Below, in pieces: positions 9,497 to 18,857 of a stretch of DNA of 64,000 nucleotides. The notes below the pieces were generated by a model that made no database searches, had not been told where the DNA came from, and was given only the letters and a program-made list of their open reading frames with translations. The DNA comes from an uncultured Planctomycetaceae bacterium (lineage in GTDB: Bacteria; Planctomycetota; Planctomycetia; Pirellulales; Pirellulaceae). A program made the translations under genes and the position numbers. The stretch lies in assembly GCA_937862885.1 (NCBI GenBank), contig CALMEE010000142.1, positions 27,165-91,164 of the forward strand, in the 5' to 3' direction. Within the stretch, counting starts at the first letter, position 1. Each line of letters starts with the position of its first letter.

Positions 9497-9740
9497 TTAT
9501 TGGGGGTTTTTGGCAAGGGACACGGGTTTGAAGTCGAACACTTGTTCTGACACCCGAAGATTTTCCTTAAATTGACAAGCAAAAATCACTTCATCCACTT
9601 GATAAATTAAGACGATGCGGCTAGATTCAAAAAATCGGAGAAACCCTCAGCAAGATGGCGACATGCGTGAACTTTTTTGATGTTCACGTGGTCCAATTAC
9701 CTGTCGGTTCCGATATATTTTAAGCAGCTATTTTTAACGA

Positions 9741-9814
<74 letters not shown>

Positions 9815-9818
9815 TTTT

Positions 9819-9855
9819 ATAAAACCCTGTGAAATTCAGTTTCTCAGGGTTTTTT
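9819..9855 (+). terminator. Terminator after tRNA-Asp
   Basis: AAAACCCTG pairs with CAGGGTTTT across a 15-nt loop, and the run ends in six T. It lies 5 nt downstream of the tRNA. The A-rich left arm could also allow function on the other strand. Confidence 0.75.
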
Positions 9856-10715
9856 CGTGCACCCTCTGGAACCTTGAGATCGCTCTCATTTCCCATCAAA
9901 ATCGAATTTGGGACCGCTTTACGCAGACTGACTTACCCGAGTCCCGCTTTTCGGCGACTATGGATAGTGTGCTTGAACTTCCCACCATGCTACTGAGGTC
10001 GCTTGACGAAGGATTCGCTCAGAGACGAATCTTTGGGTTGGCCAGCCAAAGTTGCCTCGTACGGACTTGGCTTGCTGCTTCAAGTACCTACGAATCTACA
10101 TCACGGTTCTGCAAGACCAATTTCCAGCGTACCCAAAAAACGACTAACTCAGACTTGTGCCGATGCGCGTCCTCGCAATGCATTGCGGATGAACTGATTG
10201 TTGGAATAACTGTGTTTGATCGTAGATCGATACACATTGGCATTGCTTTGCGAAAAATGAACGCGGAGATTGCTTTGTGGGCGGTATCTTATTTCTCAGG
10301 CGTGTCTTGAGAAAGCTATCACTCATCGAATTTTGTGAAATCGACGTAGTTTCGAAGCTTGGGAAATGTCAAAATCATTGCTACATTGCCTGGAATCAAG
10401 CACTCTGGTGGCGAGGTTTGTCCGTCGAATGGCGTGACTACAGGACACTGCTGGCAATCGGCTGAGGTCGGCGTCGTGCCGACCGCAGGGATTTCAGAGA
10501 AACCGCCCCGGATCGCAATCGTCACACGACTGCAATGGTTTGTACTGGCGATAGATCGAGGGGCACAAAATAGCTGCATCAAAGCTTGGAGTAAATTATA
10601 TCGTTGTACGAGCATCGGGAATTCTGCGCTACATTCGCGGATGTTTTTTGGCAGTCCAGAGAGATAGCCGTGCAGCCTACGTCATCATCACAGAGTTGGT
10701 CATTTAGGAGCATTG
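9856..10715. other. Long intergenic stretch without a supported gene
   Basis: About 860 nt. Open frames exist on both strands (for example 10319-10615 minus and 10359-10667 plus), but none has a ribosome site, a recognisable motif or a convincing start. The longest plus-strand frame runs through the tRNA and is spurious. No repeat or integrase was seen, although the tRNA would be a natural attachment site. Confidence 0.4.
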
Positions 10716-11609
10716 ATGACTGGAAATTCAAAAGGGAGTTTAAAGGATACTTTGTTGCCTTGGCGCCGTTTGCGAGAGGAGAGAGACTTTTTAAATCAAC
10801 ATGCGAGTTCGTTGGAGGCTGACGTTCAAAAATATCGGCTTACTTTGGTCGAGCATGAAGGGCAGATTTCGGAGTTGCGCGCCCAAAGCCAACAACAACG
10901 GGAGTCGCTGGAAGCCAAGCTCAACCAATTGAGCAGACAACTCGAGCAAGAAGAAGCGAATCGAGCGCGCGAAAAAGCCGCGCACCTCCAACAATTGCAG
11001 CAAGCTGTCTCAAAGTCCCATGAGCTTGAGCAGCTTTTGGTGGATGCCAAACAGCAATGTCAGCATGCCGAGTCTCGATTTACGGCTCAAACGGATGCGC
11101 TGTCGCTGGCTAATGAAAGGATAGCTCAATTGGAGAGCACGCTCAGAAGCCACGAAATGCATTGTTCAACAATCGAAAACAAACTGCGAGCGAAGGAGCA
11201 GGAATTTGCAAGCGCATTGCAAGTCTTGGAGACAACTCGAGGGGCCTTAGCGGAAGCCAAGGCTCAATTATCTGACTCGATTGCACAAAACGAATCAGAA
11301 CGCAAAATTGCGGAGGAGCGAATTCGACAATTCGATTCCGCCTCCGATGCTTTTGAAAGGACGCTGGACGAAAACCAATCCACCATCGCCACCTTTGCTC
11401 GTATTTGCGATGAACGAGCACAACGGATCACCGAACTAGAAAGTCTGGTTAGTCGATTTAACCAAAATTCCACTGAGCGAGAAGAGCGGCTTCATGTTCA
11501 GTTGAAAGAAATGCAGGAAAAACACCGTTTAGCTCATGACGAGTTGCGACGTGCGGAAGGGCAAATCCAAATGATAAAAGAGTTGGTTATACGAGAGACT
11601 ACCGTATGA
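10716..11609 (+). CDS. Long coiled-coil protein
   Basis: A protein of 297 residues that is almost entirely coiled coil from about residue 20 to the end, rich in Glu, Gln, Arg and Leu with heptad spacing, for example LEAKLNQLSRQLEQEEANR and HDELRRAEGQIQMIKELV. It has no signal peptide or membrane segment. AGGAG lies 5 nt before the ATG at 10716. Its stop codon overlaps the start of the next gene as ATGA, so the two are translationally coupled. A scaffold or tether for the sulfotransferase-like partner is a reasonable inference from the overlap only. Similarity to SMC-type proteins would be coiled-coil bias. Confidence 0.75.
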   Translation: MTGNSKGSLKDTLLPWRRLREERDFLNQHASSLEADVQKYRLTLVEHEGQISELRAQSQQQRESLEAKLNQLSRQLEQEEANRAREKAAHLQQLQQAVSKSHELEQLLVDAKQQCQHAESRFTAQTDALSLANERIAQLESTLRSHEMHCSTIENKLRAKEQEFASALQVLETTRGALAEAKAQLSDSIAQNESERKIAEERIRQFDSASDAFERTLDENQSTIATFARICDERAQRITELESLVSRFNQNSTEREERLHVQLKEMQEKHRLAHDELRRAEGQIQMIKELVIRETTV

Positions 11610-13222
11610 CGAAAAAAGGTTCCGCCGCTTTTGGAAAGGTCCAACATCGCGATTCTGATTCTTCTCCCCCGCTTGAAGAGCCTCGAGCGGCTAATGGTGG
11701 CGCACAAAAAAAAGAATTGCCGGAAGAGCCGATGATCCACAGCCGACTTTACCGCAACCTCCGCGCGAAGTGGCAAGTAGCCGCTTGGGAAGAAATCGTT
11801 TCTCATGATTTGTCAAGCCTTGCCGATGACCCCGAACGCGGGAAACTGGCAATGATAGTGGCCGTGGCTCACAGCAGCTTAGGAAATTTTTCGGATTCCC
11901 GGACGTTTGCTCAACAAGCCATCGATTGGGGATGTCGCACCTCGATCGTCCGACAACTTCTGGTTTCGGCTGTCTACGACAGTTTGGCCAGAGCGGCAGT
12001 CGCCTTGCAAGACGAACAAATGCAGACGCAATGTTTTGGCGAAGCCTTACGATGTGGTGAGTGCGAGGGAGATCTGACAGGCAAAATTGCCCTACGACGA
12101 ATTAACGAAACTGCACGGATGGGCTTGATCGATGAAGCAATCCGGCTCATCGAAGTGGCATCAGAGACGGAAGACTTGCGCCCATTTTCATCACGAAGCC
12201 AACTATCCGTCTTGAGAAACAAACTCGTCTCGACCAAGGCCATCTTGGGTCGTTTCGATCGAGATGCTGATGCCGATGGCAACTCACAACTGAGGCAAAC
12301 CAATTCTGGCTTCGATCTGGTTGGGACTGACCGATTGGACGTGCAAGCTTGTGGCAATCCCCGCTTTTGCCAAGCATCACATGATTACTACACACACGAC
12401 CTTGCGGATCGAGATGGTCAGGTCTTGTACCTGGATGTTAAGTCATTGCCTCGATCTGGGTTGCACTATATGCAAAAATGTTTAGCCACCATCCTGCATG
12501 ATCGGCTGAGTTTTTGCGAGTGGTACAATGAACCGGGATGTTGTCGCAAAATGCCATGTGCGTTGACCGGCTATATGGGTCGTTGCGAGAAGTCAAATGC
12601 ATCGACCATTGTACGAATGATAAAGTCGCATGACTTCGAACTGAATGACCCTATCTTTCCACTGGGCAAGATACTCAAACGTATCATCCTTGTTCGCGAT
12701 CCACTGTTTATCCTCACTTCGTGGTGGAATTTGCAAATACTGCAAATGAATCAGGACTTGTTACGCCGTCATGGAGTCGAAATGAAACAAGTCAATTTTC
12801 GACATGACCGTAACGTGCTCAATTCGGCTTATCATGTCATTGCCAATTTTGCGACGCTGCCCAACACTGAGACGTTATGGAGTTGGCTGACTGAAAAAAA
12901 GGATTACATTTTGAACTTCCTAAAAAAGTGGAATTCAAGCGACGCGCATCAGTTGATCGTGCCGTACGAACAGGTCGGGAAGATGGTTGTGGAATTGCTC
13001 AGCAAGTTAGAAAATCATTTGCCACCAGATGTGCAGAAACGACTCCAAGATTTTGAAAGGAATCGGGTGGCTAATTTCAGTGCGCGCGGCACTCCATTTG
13101 AGGGACCGATCCCACAAATCACACAGTACCTTGAGGTGCATGCACCCATTTTCAAAGAAATTGCCAAAGAGATTGTCGAGGAGGATTCAACAGATCTTTG
13201 CGCAGAGGCTGTGAATTTATAG
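11606..13222 (+). CDS. Sulfotransferase-like protein with N-terminal helical repeat region
   Basis: A protein of 538 residues. Residues 1-50 are low-complexity and polar. Residues 55-220 are helical and resemble TPR-type repeats. From about residue 275 the chain has the two nucleotide-binding motifs of PAPS-dependent sulfotransferases: the 5'-phosphosulfate loop LDVKSLPRSGLHYMQKCL near residue 281, and the 3'-phosphate motif KRIILVRDPLFILTSWW near residue 360. Such enzymes move sulfate from PAPS to sugars, proteins or small molecules. The canonical Lys of the first loop is not where it usually lies; the Arg in PRSG takes that place, as in many bacterial carbohydrate sulfotransferases. The central part is Cys-rich (CCRKMPC, GRCEKS). 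The start overlaps the stop of the coiled-coil gene. The substrate is unknown. Confidence 0.7.
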   Translation: MTKKGSAAFGKVQHRDSDSSPPLEEPRAANGGAQKKELPEEPMIHSRLYRNLRAKWQVAAWEEIVSHDLSSLADDPERGKLAMIVAVAHSSLGNFSDSRTFAQQAIDWGCRTSIVRQLLVSAVYDSLARAAVALQDEQMQTQCFGEALRCGECEGDLTGKIALRRINETARMGLIDEAIRLIEVASETEDLRPFSSRSQLSVLRNKLVSTKAILGRFDRDADADGNSQLRQTNSGFDLVGTDRLDVQACGNPRFCQASHDYYTHDLADRDGQVLYLDVKSLPRSGLHYMQKCLATILHDRLSFCEWYNEPGCCRKMPCALTGYMGRCEKSNASTIVRMIKSHDFELNDPIFPLGKILKRIILVRDPLFILTSWWNLQILQMNQDLLRRHGVEMKQVNFRHDRNVLNSAYHVIANFATLPNTETLWSWLTEKKDYILNFLKKWNSSDAHQLIVPYEQVGKMVVELLSKLENHLPPDVQKRLQDFERNRVANFSARGTPFEGPIPQITQYLEVHAPIFKEIAKEIVEEDSTDLCAEAVNL

Positions 13223-13461
13223 AAATTCGAGCCAAGAGAGTCGCCACCTGCTGCGCAACTGACACGTGCAGGGATTTCTCGTTCACGTAAAGGCTGTGAA
13301 TTTGCGACGAGTGGAACTTATAATGTCGTCGTCCGCTGTGCACACGCAAAATTCAAGGATGTTCGGTTCGCGGGAGCGAGCGACGACGTTTATCTATTCA
13401 CAGGCTAGCCACGCAAAAGCTGCCTAATCACCGTCATCACTTCGCGATTCAAGTCTCTTCC

Positions 13462-16293
13462 ATGAACGAAAAATCAGACGAGTTGAGGTATCTGGTCGAC
13501 GATTTTGACATCCAATGGAGTAACGGTGGACGTCCAAGTATCGTCGATTGGTTAGATAAAGTCGAACTCGAGGTTCAACCAGATCTGTTACGGTTGCTGA
13601 TTCCGATTGACGTTGAATATCGCACACGCTTGGGCGAGTTGCCGCAGGTCTCTGACTACGACGCAATCGGCGAAGTGCATCGCCAAATCGTTCACCATGC
13701 CTTTGCGAATCCGACGGTTGAGGAGACTGGATTGGATCAAACTCTGGATTGGTCGGAGGTCAAGCTTGGCGCGCCTACGCTAGATCTGCACCGCTCGCAG
13801 GACCAAACCGATGATCGGACGTCTCAAACGCGAGACCTGCCAAACAATCTTTCGACAGCCAAGCCGATGGTCGTTGGGCAGTTTGAAATTTTGTCGGAGA
13901 TCGCGAGGGGAGGCATGGGAGTTGTCTATCGAGCCTTGGATAAGAAATTAAATCGAATTGTGGCAATAAAGAAAATTCTGACCGGTGACCTTGCCTCAGA
14001 GGAAGAAATTTCCCGATTTCGATTTGAGGCTGAATCAGCTGCGAGCCTGGATCATCCGGCAATCACACCCATTTATGAAATCGGTAACCACGAAGGGACG
14101 CCCTTTTTTGCCATGAAACTTATCGAAGGCAGTTCCTTGCAAAACCAATTGAGTGAATATGAACAAGACACGCAGCAAGCAATACGTTTGTTGGCGACTG
14201 TAGCGCGTGGCGTGCATCATGCGCACCAGCGAGGAATCCTGCATCGAGACCTGAAGCCCGCGAATATCTTGCTCGATCGAACCGGTCGACCGTTTATCAC
14301 GGATTTTGGCCTCGCAAAACAATCGAATTCCGGTGTGGATTTAACTCGTAGCGGTGCGATTTTGGGTACGCCCGCGTACATGGCGCCGGAACAGGGTATG
14401 GGTCGCGGCAAAACGACAACAGCCACCGACATTTACAGCATCGGTGCGATTCTTTATCGGCTGTTGACGGGGCGAACGACCTACATTGCGGATTCACCCA
14501 TTGAGATGCTCATGCAGCTTCTGCACGATGATCCTGTCCCACCGCGAAAAATCAAATCCACAATCCCCGCCGACTTGGAGTTGATTTGTCTGAAATGTTT
14601 GGCTCGCGATCCTCAACAACGCTACCAGAGTGCCGCGGAGATAGCTGATGATATGGAACGCTGGATGGAGGGTGAGCCTATCTCCGTTCGCGCTGCTTCG
14701 ATCACAACGCTGGCCGGAGTTTGGTTTCGACAGAATATGCGCATGGCCAGTAGCGCCGCAATTGTGGGTACGATCGCAGGCTTAATGTTAGCGGTGCTGG
14801 CGTTTATCGGGATTTATGCCAGTCATCTAAGTTTTGCTCGACACATTCATCAGCATTACTTCGCGTCGACTGCCCAGTCTTCCTGGGGCAGCAATTGGAT
14901 CGTTCCAGCGTTCTTTTTCCCAATCTCTGTCATGTTATGGCCCTTGATTGTCGCTCTGTGCGGATTTTTCACAGTCGTGTTCACCCGACCCCAATCGCGC
15001 AGCATGGCAGGCAGCGCAGGTATGATTGCCGGCGTAATTTGCGGTGGATTATTTGGAATTGCGGGCACGCTCGGTCCCATTTTGTCCTTTACACAAAAAG
15101 GAATGGAAAGCGATATGCAGCTATTGGCGCAAATGGGATCCGAAGACGATTCGGTCCGAAATTACGCTAAGGCCACGATCGCCTTTCGATATCAAAAAAT
15201 GAAAGAACAGCCCGCTGAGGTTTACGCCGATTTGCTTTATCAAAAGGTTAAAGCCGACCTCATCTATGGTCTCCCTGTGGGATTATGGACGGGTATGGCC
15301 GTATTCATGTTGGCGGCTCCTGCGGTCGTTCTTGGCTCGATAGTTGCGTTTTCATTGACGAGAGAATCGACAACGTATCTCGGTCCGTTTATTCGTTATG
15401 TCGATATCTGGTTTGCTGGCTGCCTTGTCCTCACGATTTTGATTCTGTTTGTAATCTCGTCGCCATTGCAGGCGGGAATTTACATTCCTGAATGGGGATT
15501 CGGGACCGTCATCATGTCGTCACTAATTCTGGCCTTTGCTGCTGCGGTTCGCCAATGGAATTGGAAATATCGAATTCCAATTCATATCGCGTGGATTTCC
15601 ATGGTTGTCTGGTATGTAACCTTGGTTGCCCAAGGACCGACCGCTCTGAAGCATGCCGCTGAATTGGTGGTGGCCGGAGACTATTCGGCTGCAGTCGGGA
15701 AGATGGATCTTGAACTGAGGATACCGAGATCGAATTCAGCCATGATCATGAATCATTATCGGGCCGGATTGCTGAATGCTAAATTGAATCGACCGGAGCA
15801 GTATCGCCACCATAGCTTGGCCGCGCTAACGCTTGCTCGATCAATGCACAGCGCTGAAGATGTTGAGCGCGCCGCGAAGCTCTGTTTGGCAGGCGCTGAA
15901 GCCCAAAGTGAATGGACGGCCGTCCTAAGGTTGTTCGAACAGGCTAATGAAGTGGGAAAATTGGGACCTTATCGACAATGGTTTCTGTTGACTGAGGTAC
16001 TTGGCTTGTTTCGATCTGAACGATGGGATGAAGTTATTCAAACCGCAAGAAAGTTGGATCGAGAATTCCTATTTTTGATCAATTGCTCAATGGACATGTT
16101 GGAAGCAATGGCCGTCCATAATTTAGGAGACACGGATAAAGCTAAGCAAATGATGTTGGCGGCAGATAGCTGGTGTGACGAAGCTTGGAACTACATCTTG
16201 ACTCAAGAACAGCGAGAACTTTATTGGCATGAGCGATTGCTGTACGAGTTGCTCCGCGAGGAAGCCCGTCAGAAAATCATGGCGACGCGTTGA
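13462..16293 (+). CDS. Membrane Ser/Thr protein kinase with polytopic and TPR-like C-terminus
   Basis: A 943-residue Hanks-type kinase. The N-terminal 140 residues are a soluble region typical of planctomycete kinases. The kinase domain spans about residues 143-410: Gly loop ARGGMGVVYRA, Lys in VAIKKI, catalytic loop HRDLKPANILLD near 260, DFGLA, and TPAYMAPEQ. From about residue 430 to 720 there are six or seven hydrophobic segments. About 200 residues of helical repeats follow, for example AAVGKMDLELRIPRSN and later WDEVIQTARKLDREF, ending in the cytoplasm or periplasm depending on helix count. All catalytic residues are present. A PP2C phosphatase gene faces it 61 nt away, a common pairing of writer and eraser. 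The input signal may be sensed by the membrane or repeat part. Confidence 0.9.
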   Translation: MNEKSDELRYLVDDFDIQWSNGGRPSIVDWLDKVELEVQPDLLRLLIPIDVEYRTRLGELPQVSDYDAIGEVHRQIVHHAFANPTVEETGLDQTLDWSEVKLGAPTLDLHRSQDQTDDRTSQTRDLPNNLSTAKPMVVGQFEILSEIARGGMGVVYRALDKKLNRIVAIKKILTGDLASEEEISRFRFEAESAASLDHPAITPIYEIGNHEGTPFFAMKLIEGSSLQNQLSEYEQDTQQAIRLLATVARGVHHAHQRGILHRDLKPANILLDRTGRPFITDFGLAKQSNSGVDLTRSGAILGTPAYMAPEQGMGRGKTTTATDIYSIGAILYRLLTGRTTYIADSPIEMLMQLLHDDPVPPRKIKSTIPADLELICLKCLARDPQQRYQSAAEIADDMERWMEGEPISVRAASITTLAGVWFRQNMRMASSAAIVGTIAGLMLAVLAFIGIYASHLSFARHIHQHYFASTAQSSWGSNWIVPAFFFPISVMLWPLIVALCGFFTVVFTRPQSRSMAGSAGMIAGVICGGLFGIAGTLGPILSFTQKGMESDMQLLAQMGSEDDSVRNYAKATIAFRYQKMKEQPAEVYADLLYQKVKADLIYGLPVGLWTGMAVFMLAAPAVVLGSIVAFSLTRESTTYLGPFIRYVDIWFAGCLVLTILILFVISSPLQAGIYIPEWGFGTVIMSSLILAFAAAVRQWNWKYRIPIHIAWISMVVWYVTLVAQGPTALKHAAELVVAGDYSAAVGKMDLELRIPRSNSAMIMNHYRAGLLNAKLNRPEQYRHHSLAALTLARSMHSAEDVERAAKLCLAGAEAQSEWTAVLRLFEQANEVGKLGPYRQWFLLTEVLGLFRSERWDEVIQTARKLDREFLFLINCSMDMLEAMAVHNLGDTDKAKQMMLAADSWCDEAWNYILTQEQRELYWHERLLYELLREEARQKIMATR

Positions 16294-16354
16294 GGGCGAG
16301 GATTGCGAAGGCGAGAACGCAAGTTAGTACTTGATTTCTAACCGTTCGCACAGG

Positions 16355-17656
16355 TTACAAATCAACGGCAGATCCACTGGCTTGATTGCCGCTTTTTCTT
16401 CTGATCTGATCCATGATCGTGCTGATGGCCCGAGCGTATTCCCGAACGGCGTCCGAAAATCGAGAGGCTTCCGTCGCAGTTCTGGCATTTAGGAGCACGG
16501 CATCCGTTTTTTCGGTATCGAATTTACTTATCTTGGCAGCACTTCTCAACTCGTCAGAGATGACTTTTAACTTCGATACCAAACTCTCTCCTGCGACGCA
16601 TTTAGCACGGACATAAGGCCCCTTGCCAAAGCGCTGCTGCTTTCCAACTTCGACGACCCCAGCCGAAACACCTCCTTTTTGCACAAGGATCCAAATCAAC
16701 GCGATCGCCGTGCCAACACCTGGAACCAGTGTTGCGGTCAAATCCCGAGTCGTTATTCCTAGAATGACGGTTGCTAATGCCAATCCGGCGAAACAAGCCC
16801 AGGCTAATGGATGCGCTGGCTTAATTTTCTTCGTGCGGACAGTTAGTGGTTGATTGCTGGATTGTTGAGTCGTGAGGTCATGGTGAATAATCTTGACCAC
16901 AATAATCGTAATATTGTCGGGACCGCCGCGCAAATTTGTCAAATCTGTAAGAAATTGGACTGCGTCATCAGGTGGCATTGTCGCCAGAATCGTCCCGATT
17001 TCCTCGTCGTTCACTAGGCCCGTGAGCCCGTCACTGCACAATAAAAAGGCATCTCCTTTCTGAGTCGGAAATGGACCTTCAAGATCCACTTTCACATCTG
17101 GATATGGTCCCAGCGATCTCGTGATGACGTTCTTGGGAATAAAATTGGCGGCCTCGTCGTCCGCCGAAAGATGTCCGCCAGCCCGCATTTCCCAAACCAA
17201 GCTGTGATCGGCCGTAAGTTGATTCAACTCTTGGTTTCGTAACATGTAGACACGACTATCGCCCACATGCGCAACGACGGCTCCCTGCGGCAGAATTAGC
17301 AGTGCGCTACAGGTGGTCCCCATATTAAAAAATTCTTCGTTTGCCTGTCCTTTGCGATTGATAATCGCATTCGCCTCGACGACGGCCTTTTTCAACGCCT
17401 CCGGAGGGGATACTTGGTCAAACTTACTATACAGCTGTGGAACTTGATCACAGGCAACCTCACTGGCAAATTCACCCGCCGCATGGGCGCCCATACCGTC
17501 AGCGACAACAAACAAGTGCCCTCGCTCCCGCCAGCGCTCTAAGTTGTTCGAAAGGGAAACCGCTAAGTTGTCTTGATTATTGGTACGGCGCATCCCAATG
17601 TCGCTTATCGTGGCGATTTGGAGGAAACTATTCCAATACGAGCCGTGATCGGTCAT
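16355..17656 (-). CDS. PP2C-family protein phosphatase with membrane and helical C-terminus
   Basis: A protein of 433 residues. The PPM/PP2C domain occupies about residues 10-255 with the metal-binding motifs: DIGMRRTNNQDN, VADGMGAHAAGEFAS, AHVGDSRVY, LLCSDGLTGLVND and the final GGPDNITIIVV. These enzymes remove phosphate from Ser/Thr using Mn or Mg. After a linker, two adjacent hydrophobic stretches at about residues 285-330 (LAWACFAGLALATVILGI and LVPGVGTAIALIWILV) form a membrane hairpin. The tail after it is helical, including LNARTATEASRFSDAVREY. The phosphatase domain would be cytoplasmic. The gene converges on the large kinase gene; the two are probably functionally paired, though this is inference. 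Confidence 0.92.
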   Translation of the reverse strand: MTDHGSYWNSFLQIATISDIGMRRTNNQDNLAVSLSNNLERWRERGHLFVVADGMGAHAAGEFASEVACDQVPQLYSKFDQVSPPEALKKAVVEANAIINRKGQANEEFFNMGTTCSALLILPQGAVVAHVGDSRVYMLRNQELNQLTADHSLVWEMRAGGHLSADDEAANFIPKNVITRSLGPYPDVKVDLEGPFPTQKGDAFLLCSDGLTGLVNDEEIGTILATMPPDDAVQFLTDLTNLRGGPDNITIIVVKIIHHDLTTQQSSNQPLTVRTKKIKPAHPLAWACFAGLALATVILGITTRDLTATLVPGVGTAIALIWILVQKGGVSAGVVEVGKQQRFGKGPYVRAKCVAGESLVSKLKVISDELRSAAKISKFDTEKTDAVLLNARTATEASRFSDAVREYARAISTIMDQIRRKSGNQASGSAVDL

Positions 17657-18172
17657 CTAGCTTCTCAAGGAAAATCAAAACAGGACACAGCAGGCAAAAT
17701 GCTATCGTTCGACAAACACTGTAACACAAACCATCCCCCTCTTGCATCACCCAAGCGAAGGCCGTCGTTCAATATTTCAGCTGGGAAACGCGACGCCCCC
17801 AATGTTTGTTACTGAACTCACGAATTTCAAGCAAAACCCGTTTAATTATGCTTCCCCCGCAATCATTCCAAGTTGGGTCAGCTGACGTGAATCGCAATTC
17901 GTTTAAGACGACTTGTCCGAGTTTCGTCGTCGATGACAGCTTTTCTATCTTACCTTGCTCAACCAGTTTCTTCAAAGAGTGGTTCGCTTAATTCGCGTGA
18001 GCCTTGATCGGTATTGTCAAAATACTACTTAGTTTCCTAAACTCGCACGCCTTTGATCCGACGCTGCGCGATCTTGTTTTGGGGAAGGGCACTTTAATTA
18101 ACAACGAAACTGGGTCACATGTGCGTTTCTGAATCTACCGCACCGTTTTTTCACAAGTTCTTGAGCGACAAA
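17657..18172. other. Divergent intergenic region
   Basis: About 515 nt between the phosphatase start and the PEGA lipoprotein. A minus-strand open frame at 17769-17975 has no ribosome site or recognisable motif. It probably holds promoters for both flanking genes. Confidence 0.35.
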
Positions 18173-18640
18173 ATGTTCGTTCGCCCTGACAGACATGGCT
18201 TGATCATTTTGTTGTTGGGCCTGACGAGTTTGTTTACGTCTGGGTGCGTAAGTCGCCAGCTCTTAATCCGCACGAACCCAGAGGGCGCTTTAGTGACTAT
18301 TGACGCGCAAACCGTGGGCAATTCCCCGGTTCAAGTTCCATTCACTTATTATGGTACCCGCGAAATTAAGTTGGAAAAGGAAGGTTACGAGACAGTCAAG
18401 GTCAAGCAAAATATTCGGCCACCTTGGTGGCAAATTCCTCCCCTCGATTTTTTGACAGACAACTTCGCACTGCGCAAATTGCGAGACCAACGAATCTTAG
18501 AATTCGACATGCAACCAGCGCAAATGACGGATGAGAATCTTCTGATTCATCGCGCATCTGACTTGCGAAACAACACACAGCGCGGCACTTTGCCGATGCC
18601 CCTTGCAGAACGGGATTCTCCGGCGGAAAACCGTCGCTAA
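18173..18640 (+). CDS. PEGA-domain lipoprotein
   Basis: I start at the ATG at 18173 (155 residues) because it gives a proper lipoprotein signal: MFVRPDRHG, a hydrophobic core LIILLLGLTSLF and lipobox TSGC. A longer start at 18119 adds 18 residues and spoils the signal. Residues 25-75 form a PEGA-type beta domain, RTNPEGALVTIDAQTVGNSP then YYGTREIKLEKEGYETVKVK. PEGA domains in lipoproteins are thought to bind the cell surface or protein partners. The rest is polar and has no known motif. It faces the mla operon. Confidence 0.75.
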   Translation: MFVRPDRHGLIILLLGLTSLFTSGCVSRQLLIRTNPEGALVTIDAQTVGNSPVQVPFTYYGTREIKLEKEGYETVKVKQNIRPPWWQIPPLDFLTDNFALRKLRDQRILEFDMQPAQMTDENLLIHRASDLRNNTQRGTLPMPLAERDSPAENRR

Positions 18641-18857
18641 TTAACACTGAACACGTTGCAGTTCACGTTTCTAGCATGCTCTCAATCTTTGCAGATACAG
18701 GTATCGGCTACCTGTGTCTTGATGACTCTGCGTCGAAGCGGAAAGCGAATTGGCACGAGGTGCCTACAAGAATCTTTTGTTGCTGACCTGATCGTCAAAG
18801 CTCCAATCACAGTCGGTCGTGTACTCGGTCACAGCGATTTGACATAGCACCAGCAGC

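Noticed and set aside
10319..10615. 98-codon minus-strand frame upstream of the coiled-coil gene
   Set aside because: There is no ribosome site, and no family could be recognised. Competing frames exist on the other strand.
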